Positions 32,682 to 44,949 of a stretch of DNA of 46,568 nt are shown piece after piece. The notes beneath the pieces are model-generated. The model searched no databases. It was given only the letters and a program-made list of their open reading frames with translations, and had not been told where the DNA came from. The translations under genes were made by a program, and so were the position numbers. Within the stretch, counting starts at the first letter, position 1. Every line of letters starts with the position of its first letter. This stretch comes from Helochares maculicollis (Eukaryota; Arthropoda; Insecta; Coleoptera; Hydrophilidae): positions 1 to 46,568 of the forward strand of contig JAWQRO010000246.1 of NCBI GenBank assembly GCA_033557835.1, read 5' to 3'.

Positions 32682-35455
32682 ATGTCGTTGGCTGATGAGT
32701 TACTGGCTGATTTAGAAGAAAACGACCCGGAAAATGTAGAGGAAATGATAGAAGCAGCTACAGCTCCGGTGAAAGAAGTTAAAGAGGAAATTAAAGATGT
32801 TCCAATGGAAGTCGATACTACTCAGATTAATTCTGTACGGGAGTTGTGTAAACTTAGAGATTCCAAGCAATTGCAGAACATAATGGACCAAATTAAAAAG
32901 TATGGGACTCAGGTTAGGAAGTCGTCGGAAATCATAGGCCCTGTAGAATCTGATCCCGAATATCAACTTATCGTTGAAGCAAACAACATCGCTGCAGATA
33001 TTGATAATGAAATAGGTACATATTTACGATTTTTACCAAATAGCTATGTTGCTGGTCCTAAATTAAAATAATGATCAGAGCTACAGGAAAACTTGTCTTT
33101 GATTAATGAAATTAAACTGGCCTTAGGGCTAAGATTTCGCAAAGGACTATTACAATTTGTTCGTAGGATAAATCAACCAAAAAGATCTTTGTATAATATA
33201 ACAGTCCTGGATTTCAGACATTCTTTAAATGTTAAAACAAAATTTAAACCAAATTTATTTATATTCGCATTTATTTCCATATTCTTTATAATGAAAGATT
33301 TCTCTGAATAGTGTGACTATTTTCTTTGCATTATAATAATGCAAATAATAATAATAATTCCAAATGCTGACTAAGTTTGGCCCCCAGACTCTAAAATGAT
33401 TCTTTCAAACTATAAACGTTGTTATTCAATATTTAAAAATTGCTTGTAAATCTACATTTTTTATATACCTGTATACTATATTTTCTGTCTTAAGATTTTG
33501 GCTTATCTTCACGATTTGTAGGCCCCTGAATCAATTTGACTCATTTGTTGTATGTCTATGTCTGCTATCAGATCATTTGAATTGGAATCATAAATGTTAA
33601 CACACATCTATTATAGTAAAATACTACAAAAGTATTAATTTTTAGACATTTAGAACTTCCAAAAGTATCTTTTAACTTTGTTTTTATGAAAAATATAAAC
33701 TATATATTTATATAAACTACAGAAAAGAATGAAATTATAAGATACAAATTTAACAATTTAAAAATGTGACTTTCATCAATTATTGCTGTTTTATTTTTTA
33801 ATTAGTACCAGTAAAAACCGAATTTTTAAAATGAAGTGCAAATGGTTAATGTGTTATCTTTTATAATTCAAGCAGTTTAAACCTAGTAGTTATTAGTAGT
33901 ATTTTGCAGCCACCATTCATAAATTTGTAAGAGACAAATACCAGAAACGATTTCCTGAACTGGATTCTTTAGTTGTGGGCCCGCTTGAATATGTTAAGAC
34001 TGTCAAAGAGTTGGGAAATGATTTGGATCAAGCTAAAAATAATGAAATTTTGCAACAGTTTCTAACACAAGCTACTATTATGGTGGTTTCTGTAACTGCT
34101 TCAACCACCCAAGGGTAAGTAAGCTAAATTTTACGCATTTTTTAAATGACCTGCCAAATTTTGGTTAGCAATTGCTGAAAATGTTTAATTGTGTTTGCTA
34201 ATTATTAAAATGGAAGTTGACATGTTTATAAATGTAGCAGTTGCTTGAGCTAGAAGCAGAGCTAGTCCTGCCAGGGATTGGACAAGTTCCTTATTTATAG
34301 AAAGGAATCCGCAGAACAACTTTTTAGTATTAGTTATTTATTGTTGGTGTTTTAATTACTGTATAATAAAATGGTGTTTTCTTTTTAGATCTCATTTAAC
34401 CGATTTTGAAAAACAGCAAATTGAAGAAGCTTGTGACATGGCAATCGAATTGAACAACTTCAAATTAAAAATTTATGAGTACGTTGAAAGTCGAATGGCA
34501 TTTATAGCCCCCAACATATCTATAATATTAGGTTCTTCGATAGCAGCAAAAATTATGGGTGTTGCAGGAGGTTTAACAAAACTATCAAAAATTCCGGCCT
34601 GCAATGTACTCCTTTTGGGGCAGCAGAAAAAGACCTTGTCTGGTTTTTCACAAGTGACAATGTTGCCTCACACTGGCTTTGTATTTCATTCTGAAATTGT
34701 GCAAAATACTCCTCCGGTAAGTATAATCTTTGATACAAATAAAACTAAAGAATCGGCTACCCAAAACTAAATTTTTTTATCTGTTTAAATTTTTAACCAT
34801 GCGAGTATTATAAGAAAACTTGTGCTTCCAGGATTTACGCAGAAAAGCTTCAAGGTTAGTAGCGACTAAAGCCACTTTAGCAGCAAGGGTAGATGCTTGC
34901 CATGAAAGTTCAGACGGTAGAATTGGACGAATGCTTCGGGAGGAAATTGAGAAAAAATTAGATAAGCTTCAGGAGCCTCCGCCAGTTAAATTTGTCAAAC
35001 CCCTTCCCAAACCAATTGAAACGAGTAAAAAGAAGAGAGGAGGAAAGAGAGTTCGGAAAATGAAAGAACGCTATGCCATGACAGAGTTTAGGAAAAACGC
35101 CAACCGGATGAATTTTGCAGATATTGAAGACGATGCTTATCAAGAAGATTTAGGTTATACACGAGGTGCGATCGGAAAGTCTGGAACAGGGCGCATTCGA
35201 CTACCACAGGTTGATGAAAAAACGAAAGTTAGGATTTCCAAGACATTACAGAAAAATTTACAAAAGCAACAGCAAGTCTGGGGAGGGAATACAACTGTAA
35301 AGAAGCAAGTTTCAGGCACAGCTTCAAGTGTAGCATTTACACCTTTACAAGGGTTGGAAATAGTAAATCCGCAAGCTGCAGAAGTCAATGTAAATGAAGC
35401 AAATGCAAAATATTTCTCAAGCACATCTGGGTTCTTAAAGTTGGATAAAAGTTAG
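32682..35455 (+). CDS. Prp31: Pre-mRNA processing factor 31 (U4/U6 snRNP protein Prp31)
   Basis: Prp31 binds the U4 5' stem-loop with the 15.5K protein and is needed to assemble the U4/U6.U5 tri-snRNP in the nucleus. Exons 32682-33015, 33910-34114, 34389-34716 and 34832-35455 give 1491 nt, 496 residues (human 499). The N-terminus MSLADELLADLEE is the same as in human. GPVESDPEYQLIVEANN leads into the coiled coil, VSVTASTTQG follows, and the NOP core carries YEYVESRMAFIAPN, GVAGGLTKLSK and KTLSGFS (about 200-280). The C-terminal part has PPDLRRKA, EPPPVKFVKPLPKP, a KKKRGGKRVRKMKER nuclear-localisation-type cluster, EDAYQEDLG and SSVAFTPLQGLEIVNPQAA. All borders are GT-AG with matching phase. 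The first intron (33016-33909) holds nothing else recognisable. Confidence 0.97.
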
Positions 35456-35547
35456 GAAAATCATGTTGTATTATATAATCATGATTTGCATCATGTTTAA
35501 GTGATTATTCACGTGTATTAAATAATATTTCATAGTTTCCTTATCGT

Positions 35548-35559
35548 TTTATTAATAAA
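35548..35559. terminator. Back-to-back poly(A) signals of Prp31 (+) and OST48 (-)
   Basis: 35548-35553 reads AATAAA on the minus strand (for OST48) and 35554-35559 reads AATAAA on the plus strand (for Prp31), with no base between them. A second plus-strand AATAAA follows near 35573. Cleavage normally falls 10-30 bases beyond each signal, so the two transcripts should overlap by a few tens of bases. Confidence 0.55.
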
Positions 35560-35656
35560 TTCACTATTTTAACAATAAAAAAATTGCTATTTTGCACACA
35601 ATGAAACACAGAATCGTCTCTAGAACACTTTCTTGATAAAGGTCTCTAGAATAACT

Positions 35657-38600
35657 TTATTCTCCTTTGGCTTTTGTCGTTTCTTCTTTGAAGTGCAAGA
35701 AAACGAACGAGAAGATGAAAACACCAGCCATCATTGAGAAGGCACTTACGTAATAAGGATAGGCGCTTGGAATGAATCTTTCATATTGAGTATGCTGTAA
35801 TGGTCTTACGGACACTTGAGTGGTACTATAGAGGTGAGTATAGCCAACCCTATCATAATCCACTTTAAATTGGTAGACACCATAGACATCAGGAATTTTG
35901 AATTTTGCTTGGTAAGAGCCGTTTGGTTGCCGTTTTAATGTTGTCCTGATGAAGGGGTCAATACGTACAAATTCCAGCTGGATGTCATCAGCAGTAAATG
36001 GCTTCCATTGGCCAAATTCTAGTATGTCTATTTCTATTGTGTAGACCTTTAGGTAGGAAATTAGTATTAAAATGGAGATTTAATTGTAAAGAAAATATTT
36101 TAATACATAATTTTTTAAATATATCGGTGAATCTATTGTTTTTACTTACAACATCATCCATTACAGTGTAGGCTTGTGGAGGAGAGGTTTCTCCTACTTT
36201 GTGGTGCTTAACTGATTTAACTCGCAATTCACCATGTTCCTTGAATGCCCATTGGCTAAGAGAAATTGCAACGTTCCTGTTGTAAGAATTTTCTGGTTTG
36301 CCATTTAGAGCATTTTGGACTGTTGCTGAGAAATATTCGTCGGAGAAGAAAGCCAAAGACCCACTGAATACTACTCTTGCATTGTTTCTAGCTTGGAGAC
36401 CAGCAATCAAAATTGTATTTTTCCCAACAGCATGTGGATACTAAAATATGAAATATTGAGCAAAAATCATTTAAATAATAAATATTGGCTCTGCCTTTAA
36501 CGAAAACCGAGCTGTGAACTATGCACCAAAATAACATTGTAGACCACTTACTTCTTTAATTGGTTGTTCTGGAATGTAACTGTATGCTGTGCTGCTTGCT
36601 GTTAAAATAGGTAAAACTAATGGATTTTCTGGATCTGCTAAGATTCCAGTTCCTTGGTACAGTACAGGCCCCACTAGTTCTTTAGGACCGACAATTACTG
36701 GGGCATCAATGAAATTTTCAGTTGGTGCGATTATCTTAGTGTGTTGACCATCATCTGATACGTCATAATTGAGATGATCTATGACGTATGCACCTTCTTC
36801 ATCAATCTGAAATGAATTTATTTTTACCATATGTATATGTATACCAGTTAATCCTTGCTGAGCACAAATTGATTGCCAATAATGATATCTACTATTTTTT
36901 GGATTAGTAAAGCAGCATCACTGTATTAGACTACATTATGAAAAATGAATAATTATTACCCCCTGGCTTCAGTTTCTCCACTCAATTACATACAATACAG
37001 TAATGAAAATGGAATTTAATATTCTCTGATTTACATATAGTTCAACTCTTACATTCTATTATCAAACTAACAAGTTTGTTCATTTCCAATTAGTTTCACA
37101 TTTAATTAAAGTAATCGCAATTGGAATACCTCGGAGTCGGCCACTGGTGGCTGACACGGTGGTCAAAGTGGTAAATATTAATTTTATTACATTATCTACA
37201 CATAAGATTTTTTATAATAAAATGATATTTTTCTAAGGTTACAACAAAACACTAGAATACCATTTATTTTATTAAATATTAGAAATATAAATAAAATTTA
37301 AAAACTATTTTAACGACCCAAAATTCCTTCCTAAATTCCGGTAATCTGCCTTAGGGCTATTAGATATGTTATTGTCACATTATTAAGCCATGACAGAGTT
37401 TTTAATATTAACTATTTTTGTGTAATTTTAGCTGGATAATTGAGTTGAAATTATGTATAACAGGATTCTTTATGGATTTTGTTGATTCTGCAGCATCCTA
37501 GCTTTGCTTAAAAGTTTAAATTCTTTTATCATCTTATTTAATTACAATTTTTAGTGGTTTGTTCATCTTGAAATTTCATATGTTTTTTTAGTGCCTCTGG
37601 CGTGTAAAAAATATAATATTTATTAATGGATTTTCGGTATCATCTCAATAAAAGTAATTGATAAAGGGAACTGATGGATGCTCTGCATTATTGGGTAATA
37701 AATTTTAAACGGATTCGACTCTACCATTCAAAATTAATCAAGTGCAGTTGTTTAAAGCATAAAAAGTAGTATATTCAAGTGGTAACTGAAAGTTTGTCAT
37801 ATTTATATTTTGTAATATAATCTTTGAAATAATGTTACATATATTTATGATTCAGCTATAATATTTTAAGTGTCCATATTATTCTCTGTTTGTACTGTCT
37901 GATAAAGTGCTTTATTGTTTGGGCGAGAGTTTTGCTTTTGTAAGCTCATGCCCTATTTGTTATATCCATCATATAGTAACACTGTACAAGATTATTTCAG
38001 ATAATTTTGAATATCCCTTTACTAAATCACATGGATATTAATCCAGGTTTGGCTTTTTGATATAATTCAGTAAAAAATATTTAAATTGTTTACTGAACAT
38101 CTTTGCTGTAGTAGAGATTACAGGGAATGTGGTATAATATTTCCTTTATTATTGGTGCTAATTTTGAACTGTGTATCCAGATGTTATTTGCTGGTGTGCC
38201 TAAATATTATCGAACTCTGTGTCCAGATCAACGATCAACAGACTCTGTGCAAATTTTATTTTTATAGCCAAACAATATATATTATCATCATGTGCAGCTA
38301 TTTCGACCCATGTTGCAAGGTGTAGTCTCTTAATTCTTCTTGTTCTTTTGAGCGGCGTCTTAAGTCCTGCTACCTCCAGAGGGGCGTTTAAAGTGAATGT
38401 CTGATTAATGATGAAACACTTTTTATCTAACTTTATTTGGCATAAGAACATGCCATGCAAATATGGATCTGCCACAAAAACTCGCGAAATGTGTCAATTA
38501 TAGGTTGAATGGCAAGATGGGCATATTCGCTCTTATTTTTCAGTTTTATATGTATATATAATTTTCGGAAAATACGAATATATGTAGGGTTTTAATGTAA

Positions 38601-40268
38601 TTCCCAATTTAAGTAGCACTATTATACATTTCCTCATCAATAACATAATAATTGGTTTCCCAATCTCTCTTTGATCTTATTCTAATCCTATTGAATATTT
38701 TGCATGTTTATTAGTATCTTCTATTGGTGTCGAATTAAAGAACACTTCAAACTATTTGACAGGTTTACTCTGGCAAGAGAAGTAATGCCCTGAGTCAGAT
38801 TCCTCAGTATGCTCGAAAGAATCCTGTTGATTAGAAACAAGGTTGTCGTCATCGTCAATAATATGATCACGTGGATTTGTACTTATGCTCATGGAGTTTA
38901 CATTTTTATTTATTGAATCGTTTTGAGTTAGAAAATCTAACCCATAACTAAAGATCATTTTTAAAACTTTTTTATGCAAAATTATTAAAAATGACAAACA
39001 CTTATTAAAGAACACATCTAATTACTGCCAAATGCAATAAATGTGATGGGAACAAAAATGGGAAAAAGAATAGACGCTGTTGTGCCCCTTGAATTTTTTG
39101 TACGTATTTAGAAACAGCGCAATTGTTGTGTTGGATTTTTCAGTGTTTTTGCAATATCCTCTGGGATTCAAATGGCTAATCTTATGTACTTTTTATTTAC
39201 AAGAATTTAACACAAATAAAATTTGAAACACATTTAGTTTTAAGTGTAAGAAAAATACAATTTTTGATATAAGCAAACTGATGGGGGCTATACTTTTTCA
39301 GTTGAGTTTCAGACTCACAGTTTAACTAATTTATTTATTAGTAGAATTAGTAGAGTACTATTATATACATTTTGGACTAAGGCATGATATATTAATTAAT
39401 TGCAGGGATGGCATATATCTTTTAGAAAAAATTCTCTTGTCACGTCAGCACTCTAATTTGTTATTGTAGCATAAATTTTAGTTATGGTTAAATAAGAATG
39501 TTCTGCCATTTATTCTTATTATATAGACTAAACAGCAGAAAAATAAAAGCAATTTGCAACCACATGCGCTATTTGTATTTAGCCTGAGCATTACAGACAT
39601 TTCTAAATAGTAAGTGCTAAAACATTAAAACTCACAGTAATGAGCAATTTCACTTTCAATATTCATTCAAAAGCCGTCCACACAGAACAGCAAATAAGCA
39701 AATGTCATAGGTTGCAGTAAAATACACATAAGTTTTAGCTCTAGTCTCTAAAAATATCTTGCACAAATCTAAAAATTACCTCAAAACCACATTCGGACGC
39801 CAACTCTCTTAATACATCTCCAGTGACACTACTTCCAGCAATAAGCACATTGCCACCTTCATCTATAAACTGCGTGATAGTATCAACATTTAACGATCCA
39901 CCGAATTCCTCTACGGATGGCGCAAAAATAATCAAGTGGTCGTACAAATATTCTCCATATTTAGATAAAACTAAGGAAGAATCATCGGCGATTTTGAATG
40001 TCAATGTGTAGCCACGTTCTAAAATTAACAGCATTACAATTCTAATTAATGTTTTACGTTAAAATGATAATTGTAAATGAATAAGATGCCATTATTCAGA
40101 TTAGTTTTGATAAAAGTTAGGTTAGAAAACTTATAAAGTACCTTGCAGGGATTTGAAGAAGATTGAATGCGTTTCTTTAATAACTTGATTATCTAAAAGC
40201 ACTAGGGTGTCACCAAAAGCTGTAACAGAAGCAACTACAGAACATATTAACAAAATTATTTGCTTCAT
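35657..40268 (-). CDS. Ost48: Oligosaccharyltransferase 48 kDa subunit (OST48/DDOST)
   Basis: Non-catalytic subunit of the ER oligosaccharyltransferase that transfers the dolichol-linked glycan to Asn in nascent proteins. Exons 40142-40268, 39780-40018, 36552-36806, 36150-36440 and 35657-36046 give 1302 nt, 433 residues. The start was set at 40268 because it gives a signal peptide (MKQIILLICSVVASVTAFG) right before the mature DTLVLLDN; an upstream in-frame start would add 20 basic residues. Family blocks: YLYDHLIIFAPSVEEFGG, DVSDDGQHT, ADPENPLVLPILTASSTAYS, VGKNTILIAGLQARNNARV, DDIQLEFVRIDPF and QFKVDYDRVGYTHLYS. A membrane span at about 402-423 is followed by a short charged cytosolic tail KEETTKAKGE. 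Its 3' end meets Prp31 tail to tail. Intron two is nearly 3 kb long. Confidence 0.96.
36807..39779. other. OST48 intron two
   Basis: 2973 bp, AT-rich. Apart from the possible nested gene at 38200-38958 (minus), no gene or repeat was recognised. The flanking OST48 exons join in frame (ECGFE to IDEEG), so no OST48 coding exon is missing here. Confidence 0.6.
38200..38958 (-). CDS. Possible unrecognised two-exon gene nested in OST48 intron two
   Basis: Two open stretches on the minus strand can be joined in phase. The first is 38769-38958, starting MIFSYGLDFLTQNDSI and with an acidic middle (HIIDDDDNLVS, FEHTEESDSGHYFS). The second is 38200-38468, preceded by the acceptor TTTTTGTGGCAG, reading PYLHGMFLCQIKLDKK, then LKTPLKRTRRIKRLH and ending VDLDTEFDNI before TAG. 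The donor (CAGA|GTAAAC) is weak; unspliced, the first frame ends at 38752. Both stretches are visibly richer in G+C than the intron around them. The joined product would be 152 residues with an acidic, then a basic part. I recognise no family. The first ATG overlaps an acceptor-like CTTTAG, so the left part could also be a terminal exon. It may instead be mobile-element debris. Confidence 0.2.
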
Positions 40269-41207
40269 TTTGGGATGTTTGACACACGTCATCAGCCGGC
40301 TTTTACACGTTCGAGATGAATTGACCACACAAAAATAATCGGAAGGTATCTGTGAAAAGGATTACAGCGCCATCTAGTGACAATGAATTTTTCTATTAAT
40401 ATTGTTTTTGTATGAGAAATTTTGTTCATTATAAATTAATACGATGCCTTAATATTGTTATTTAAAACTAATAATGATGTAAAAAAAATCACTAAAGGTG
40501 AAGCACTTACAATTTGTTTTTAAGAATCGTTTCTGATGCTAAAATTTTAAGTTTCTATAATCTTAAGTTTAATGGAGCTTAGATATAGACTCGATCTAGA
40601 TTAAGCTGCTTAAATAGGCATTAATTAAATAGACAGCAAGATATTTAGCAAAAATGTCATTCCAATAATTATGTATAGCACTAATTAAACTCACTTATTG
40701 ATAGAAAAACTAGTAAATATTAGTATTAAAATTTATTTCCATTTTTCGCAAGTACCTCCTATTTTAACAGCTATGGCACTTTTTAAAAATCACTAAAATA
40801 AAATTATAAAACACGTTGATACAATTGCGGAATTATCATGCCTCATTCAGAAGGAACATCATTTTGTCCAAACTGACTTTAAGCCTTCTTACACCCTGTG
40901 GTGCATGCACAGAAAGTCAATAGATGTAGATAAAGTATGCTGTTTTCCAGATGAGGCTTAACCAAAGGCTGGAGTTAAATAGTCCAGTAAGACTGGCTGG
41001 ATTATTCAAGAATTAATAGAGCCAAACATAATGCAAAGAATAATAATGTTTTTCTATCAAACACATAACATATTGATCTAGATCAATCTAGATACATATC
41101 AATGGCAGTAAAAATTCAGACAATCATGTTATAAAAGTTTTATTTGTTCAATATTAGTATATATTTTATACAAAATATAAATTTATTTAAAATATTAATC
41201 AGATCTA
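40269..41207. other. Intergenic stretch between OST48 and the zinc-finger gene
   Basis: Both neighbours are on the minus strand. The right part holds the 3'UTR of the zinc-finger gene, with a minus-strand AATAAA at 41182-41187. The left part should hold the OST48 promoter. A GC-richer patch at 40850-40990 has no recognised content. Confidence 0.5.
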
Positions 41208-43774
41208 TTAAATATGAATACGAACATGTTTTGCAAGCTCATTTTTATTAATAAATATGGAGCCGCACATATCACATGTTACTTCTACATTATCAGTATC
41301 AGTAAAGTCTAAATTATAATTTACAGGGTACAATTTATGGTCACTAAGAGCAGGTATCATTTCTGTTTTCACTTTCTTTGAATTAGATATGACAACACCC
41401 TCATTTGTGTCTGTAACATCACTCGATTTATTTGTTTTCATAGAATTCTTCATAACTAATGCCATTTGATCACTATGCTTTACAATATGCACACACAGTT
41501 CATCTTTTTCTACAAACACTATATCACATATCGGACATTTAAAGCAACCCTTCCCATCAGGTTCAATCGTAACTGTGTGTAACCAACGAACATGTTCTCT
41601 TAGCACCACCTTTTGGTTAAATGCCTGAAAGTAGTAAAATTAATTATTAATTATAGATCTTTTATGCAAAAGTAGCACATTTTTATCTACTATATATTAT
41701 AAATGTGATTATAACACTAGATCTGAGATTATCATAATTACCTTTGAGCAAATAGGGCACACATGTGGTCGTTCACCTGTATGAATTCGCTCATGCTTAC
41801 GAAGTGTACCTCCATCTCTAAAGGCTTTCCAGCAAAAACGACAGCCGTATGGCCGTTCATCATTATGTTTCCTTTTGTGAATTAAATATCCTTGCCTACT
41901 AGTAAATGTTTTTGCACATTGTTCACATTTATAGAGGTTAACATCAGAACCATGAATTCTGCAGTGCTCCCAAAGACCTGGTAATGAAAAAACAATATAT
42001 TAATAATCTCGTAGAAAAGCGAAGGTATATACCATACATGAAATACATGCTTTAGTTTAAGTAAAAGAGTAACAGTACCTTGTCTGCTAGAGAAATTCTT
42101 CCCACATTCAGAACAAATATAAGGTGACGATCCTTGATGACTACTTAACCGATGTGAATCTAATTCTTGCTGCTTCTCAAAAACAACAGCACAGATTTCG
42201 CAACTGTACGTCTTTTTTCGGTGTATCCACATGTGCCGAAATAGCTTCTGTTTGGTTGCAAATTTTTTATTGCATTCTTTGCATAAGTGCCTATTAGTCT
42301 TAACTTTTGCAATGGTAGCATTACTCATGTCCACAGAAGCTTGAAATGAAGAGAACTCATCAATAATCTTTTCTTCATTAACACAAACTAATGTATGCTT
42401 TGATAGATCCGAGTCACTTCCAAATGTAGTATCACATTTTTCGCATTGATAAAAGTTTTCTAAGACATCAATATGGATCTTTATGTGTGACAAAAGTGCT
42501 TTTTCCCTAGCAAATGTTTTACTGCAGTACATACAACTATAAGGCCTAGATATATCACCAATGCTTGCTATTTTTTCTGCTTTATCTTGGCAAAATTCAT
42601 CGTCTTTCATATGATTCAAGAAATTATTTATTCGGTCTGGCTCCTGATTTTGTACATCTAAATTTAATTTGCTATAATCATCATTATTTAAAGTCCAACT
42701 GCTTTGTGTTAAGCTAGAAATGCTAGGCAATGTAATTAATTTAGGATTTTCATCTAACTTCTCAGTGGCCACCAAAATATCGTCATCTATTAGTCGTCTG
42801 TTTTGATTTTGTATCAAAGCTCGGCCTGGTTGATAGTTGTGTATTTTCATATGGTTGGTGAGACTTGAGAGCTTAGTAAAAGACAAGTTGCAAATATGAC
42901 ATACAGTTATGTTGTCGTTCCTGTGAACAGCAATATGATCCAATAAAGTCTTTTCAGTTACAAATAATGCATTACAAATTTCACAAGAGAAAGTTTGCTC
43001 AATGTTATGACATAAAGAGTGTGCTTCTAAGTCGTCTTTTTTATCGTATGCTTGACTGCAGATGTGACAAATGTATCGGGTGGTTTTGCACAGTGTGAGG
43101 TGAGTATTAAGTTCTGAATTAGGATCCGCATTGTAAATTGTGCTGTTTCCAAGTTGACGTAATGCTTCAACTGCCATGCTGGAAAAAAAAAATCAATATT
43201 TTATTGCGCACAGACTGCTTTTACCTTCCAGAAAATTAATTAGACGTACATGTTGTAAACAATGAGTACATTAGTAAATAATGACAAGCCGGTCAAACAT
43301 TATTTAAAAAATATGATTAAAAAAGAAATTTGCATATTGAGTTAATTTCAAAAAGGGATAAAATGTATATTTTGTAGATAAATCTAAAATGCTGAATATG
43401 AAGTTTTCTTTAGAGGCTTCATTTGTATTACTCTATTGAATTACAGGAAAACTTCGTAAATTTAATTAAGAAATGAATTTGGTGTACGCTGCTGTTGCTT
43501 ACCTTTCATCATCTTCGGTAGCATGGGTGTTGAAAATCTGGTCATCAATACCCTCATTTTTAATATTTAGATGATTCAAACTTTCAATAGGCCTTTCTAA
43601 GTCAATTATATTTGCATTTGTTTGGACAGAATCGTGATAAGGCGAATTTCCATCTGTATCCAAACCGAAATTGCTGTGGGTTATTATGAAATCTTGGCAA
43701 TTATCTTTTATGGAGTACACTTGAAATAAATGTTCTTCCGAATTATCCGTTGTAATGATTGAAGAAACATCCAT
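41208..43774 (-). CDS. C2H2 zinc-finger protein with 13 fingers
   Basis: Probably a nuclear DNA-binding transcription factor. Exons 43503-43774, 42079-43178, 41742-41977 and 41208-41624 give 2025 nt, 674 residues; all junctions are GT-AG and in phase. The start MDVSSIITTDNSEE was preferred over an in-frame ATG 26 codons upstream because that extension is hydrophobic and poorly coding-like. The first 120 residues are acidic and without fingers. Fingers follow in groups: three (from about residue 125), a Ser/Asn-rich linker, then eight closely spaced from YSCMYCSKTF to HVCPICSKAF (41-43 kb), then two near the C-terminus separated by a 60-residue spacer. The TGERPHVCP linker occurs once. The fifth finger (YQCEKCDTTFGSDSDLSKHTLVC) ends in Cys. 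Introns cut within fingers eight and eleven. No BTB, ZAD or KRAB domain is visible. I cannot name an orthologue. Confidence 0.93.
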
Positions 43775-44741
43775 TGTTGAAATTCGAAGCTTATTTAATA
43801 AAATTAATTTAATATATGTCTTATAGGTTAGCGAAATGTCAAAAATAGTCATGAAAACAGTCGCATGAAAGTAGGAACATTCAGGAACATTGACGTTTAT
43901 TTGTAATTAGTAGTAAGAAGAAGAGACACTTCGTTTAAGCTTAGCAAAACTCTTCTGCTTTTGTAGTACTCCATTTAACACTATGATTTGAAACGCTATT
44001 AAGCGGCTTGATATGTTTACTTGCTACTTAAAAATGTTATTATATTTATTTCAGCACACCTGTCAATTTATATTTATTTGCTAAGGGCAAAATCTTCCAT
44101 AAAATATTTGTTGAAATAGTAACAATGGATAGGGGATTCGATTTGGCATATTTTGCTATTGCTAAATATGCCGATACGAATTTCGCAAGTATTCCTTAGA
44201 CATTGTCGCCAACAGAGCATTAATTTTTTTGCGGCATTTAACATTTATACCTTTCTCCAAATTAGGCAAAACTAATAGTTATATATAAATCTATACATTT
44301 AAAAATTGTTACAGTCGCATAGTGTTATGCTTATTAAAAGAATAACCAGATGGAGATAAAATATAGGAAAAGTTGTTAAACAGTGTGAAACTTACATGTT
44401 TATAAGAAATATCTGAGAAGTTTTAATTCTTGTTTGGTATAAAATTTGCTCTACATGCACCACTACAGAATAGGAATAAAATTTGTAAGTATCACTGTAA
44501 GGGATTTTTAGTAAATTTGACTACGCCTGCTGGTTACTTTTCTGAACTGCATTTTTAATTTGTGACAAATATCATCATGGCCTTACTTAAGATAGGTTGT
44601 TGCTTTTGACCCGAAATAAATAATATACTGATTGAGAGTGAATTCGAGACATAAATAATAATACCAAGTCTGCCTTGAGAGTTCGTTGTTGACTGTTGCG
44701 GCTTCTCACGTCTTCTGCAATTACTTCCAGTAACGAGGATG

Positions 44742-44949
44742 TTAGCGATGGTTAGTTCTCCGAACTGGCCGTGTTCTCATGTTTCTACCTTTGCAATAGG
44801 TTTCTTGAACGATGTATTGTAATATGTTATTTCTATTCATACTTAGCTCATAAATATCAGTAAGAGTGGCAACGAATGCCATTTCCTTATCGATATTAAC
44901 TATGTTTATTATAGTTAAATCCGTTGAAACATTACGCTGCATTCCGTTC
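44742..44949 (-). other. Candidate exon of unknown function
   Basis: On the minus strand, an acceptor CTTTGCTTCTAG (complement of 44950-44961) is followed by an open frame NGMQRNVSTDLTIINIVN that runs through DIYELSMNRNNILQYIVQ and ETYCKG to a stop at 44742. A donor-like AAAG|GTAGAA at 44789 would end the exon earlier. No family recognised. An upstream gene beyond the window edge could own it. Confidence 0.2.

Noticed and set aside
32712..32966. Minus-strand frame opposite Prp31 exon one
   Set aside because: Antisense shadow of a conserved exon.
43775..43852. Upstream in-frame start for the zinc-finger protein
   Set aside because: The extra 26 residues are hydrophobic, AT-rich and do not look coding; the ATG at 43774 begins a typical acidic N-terminus.
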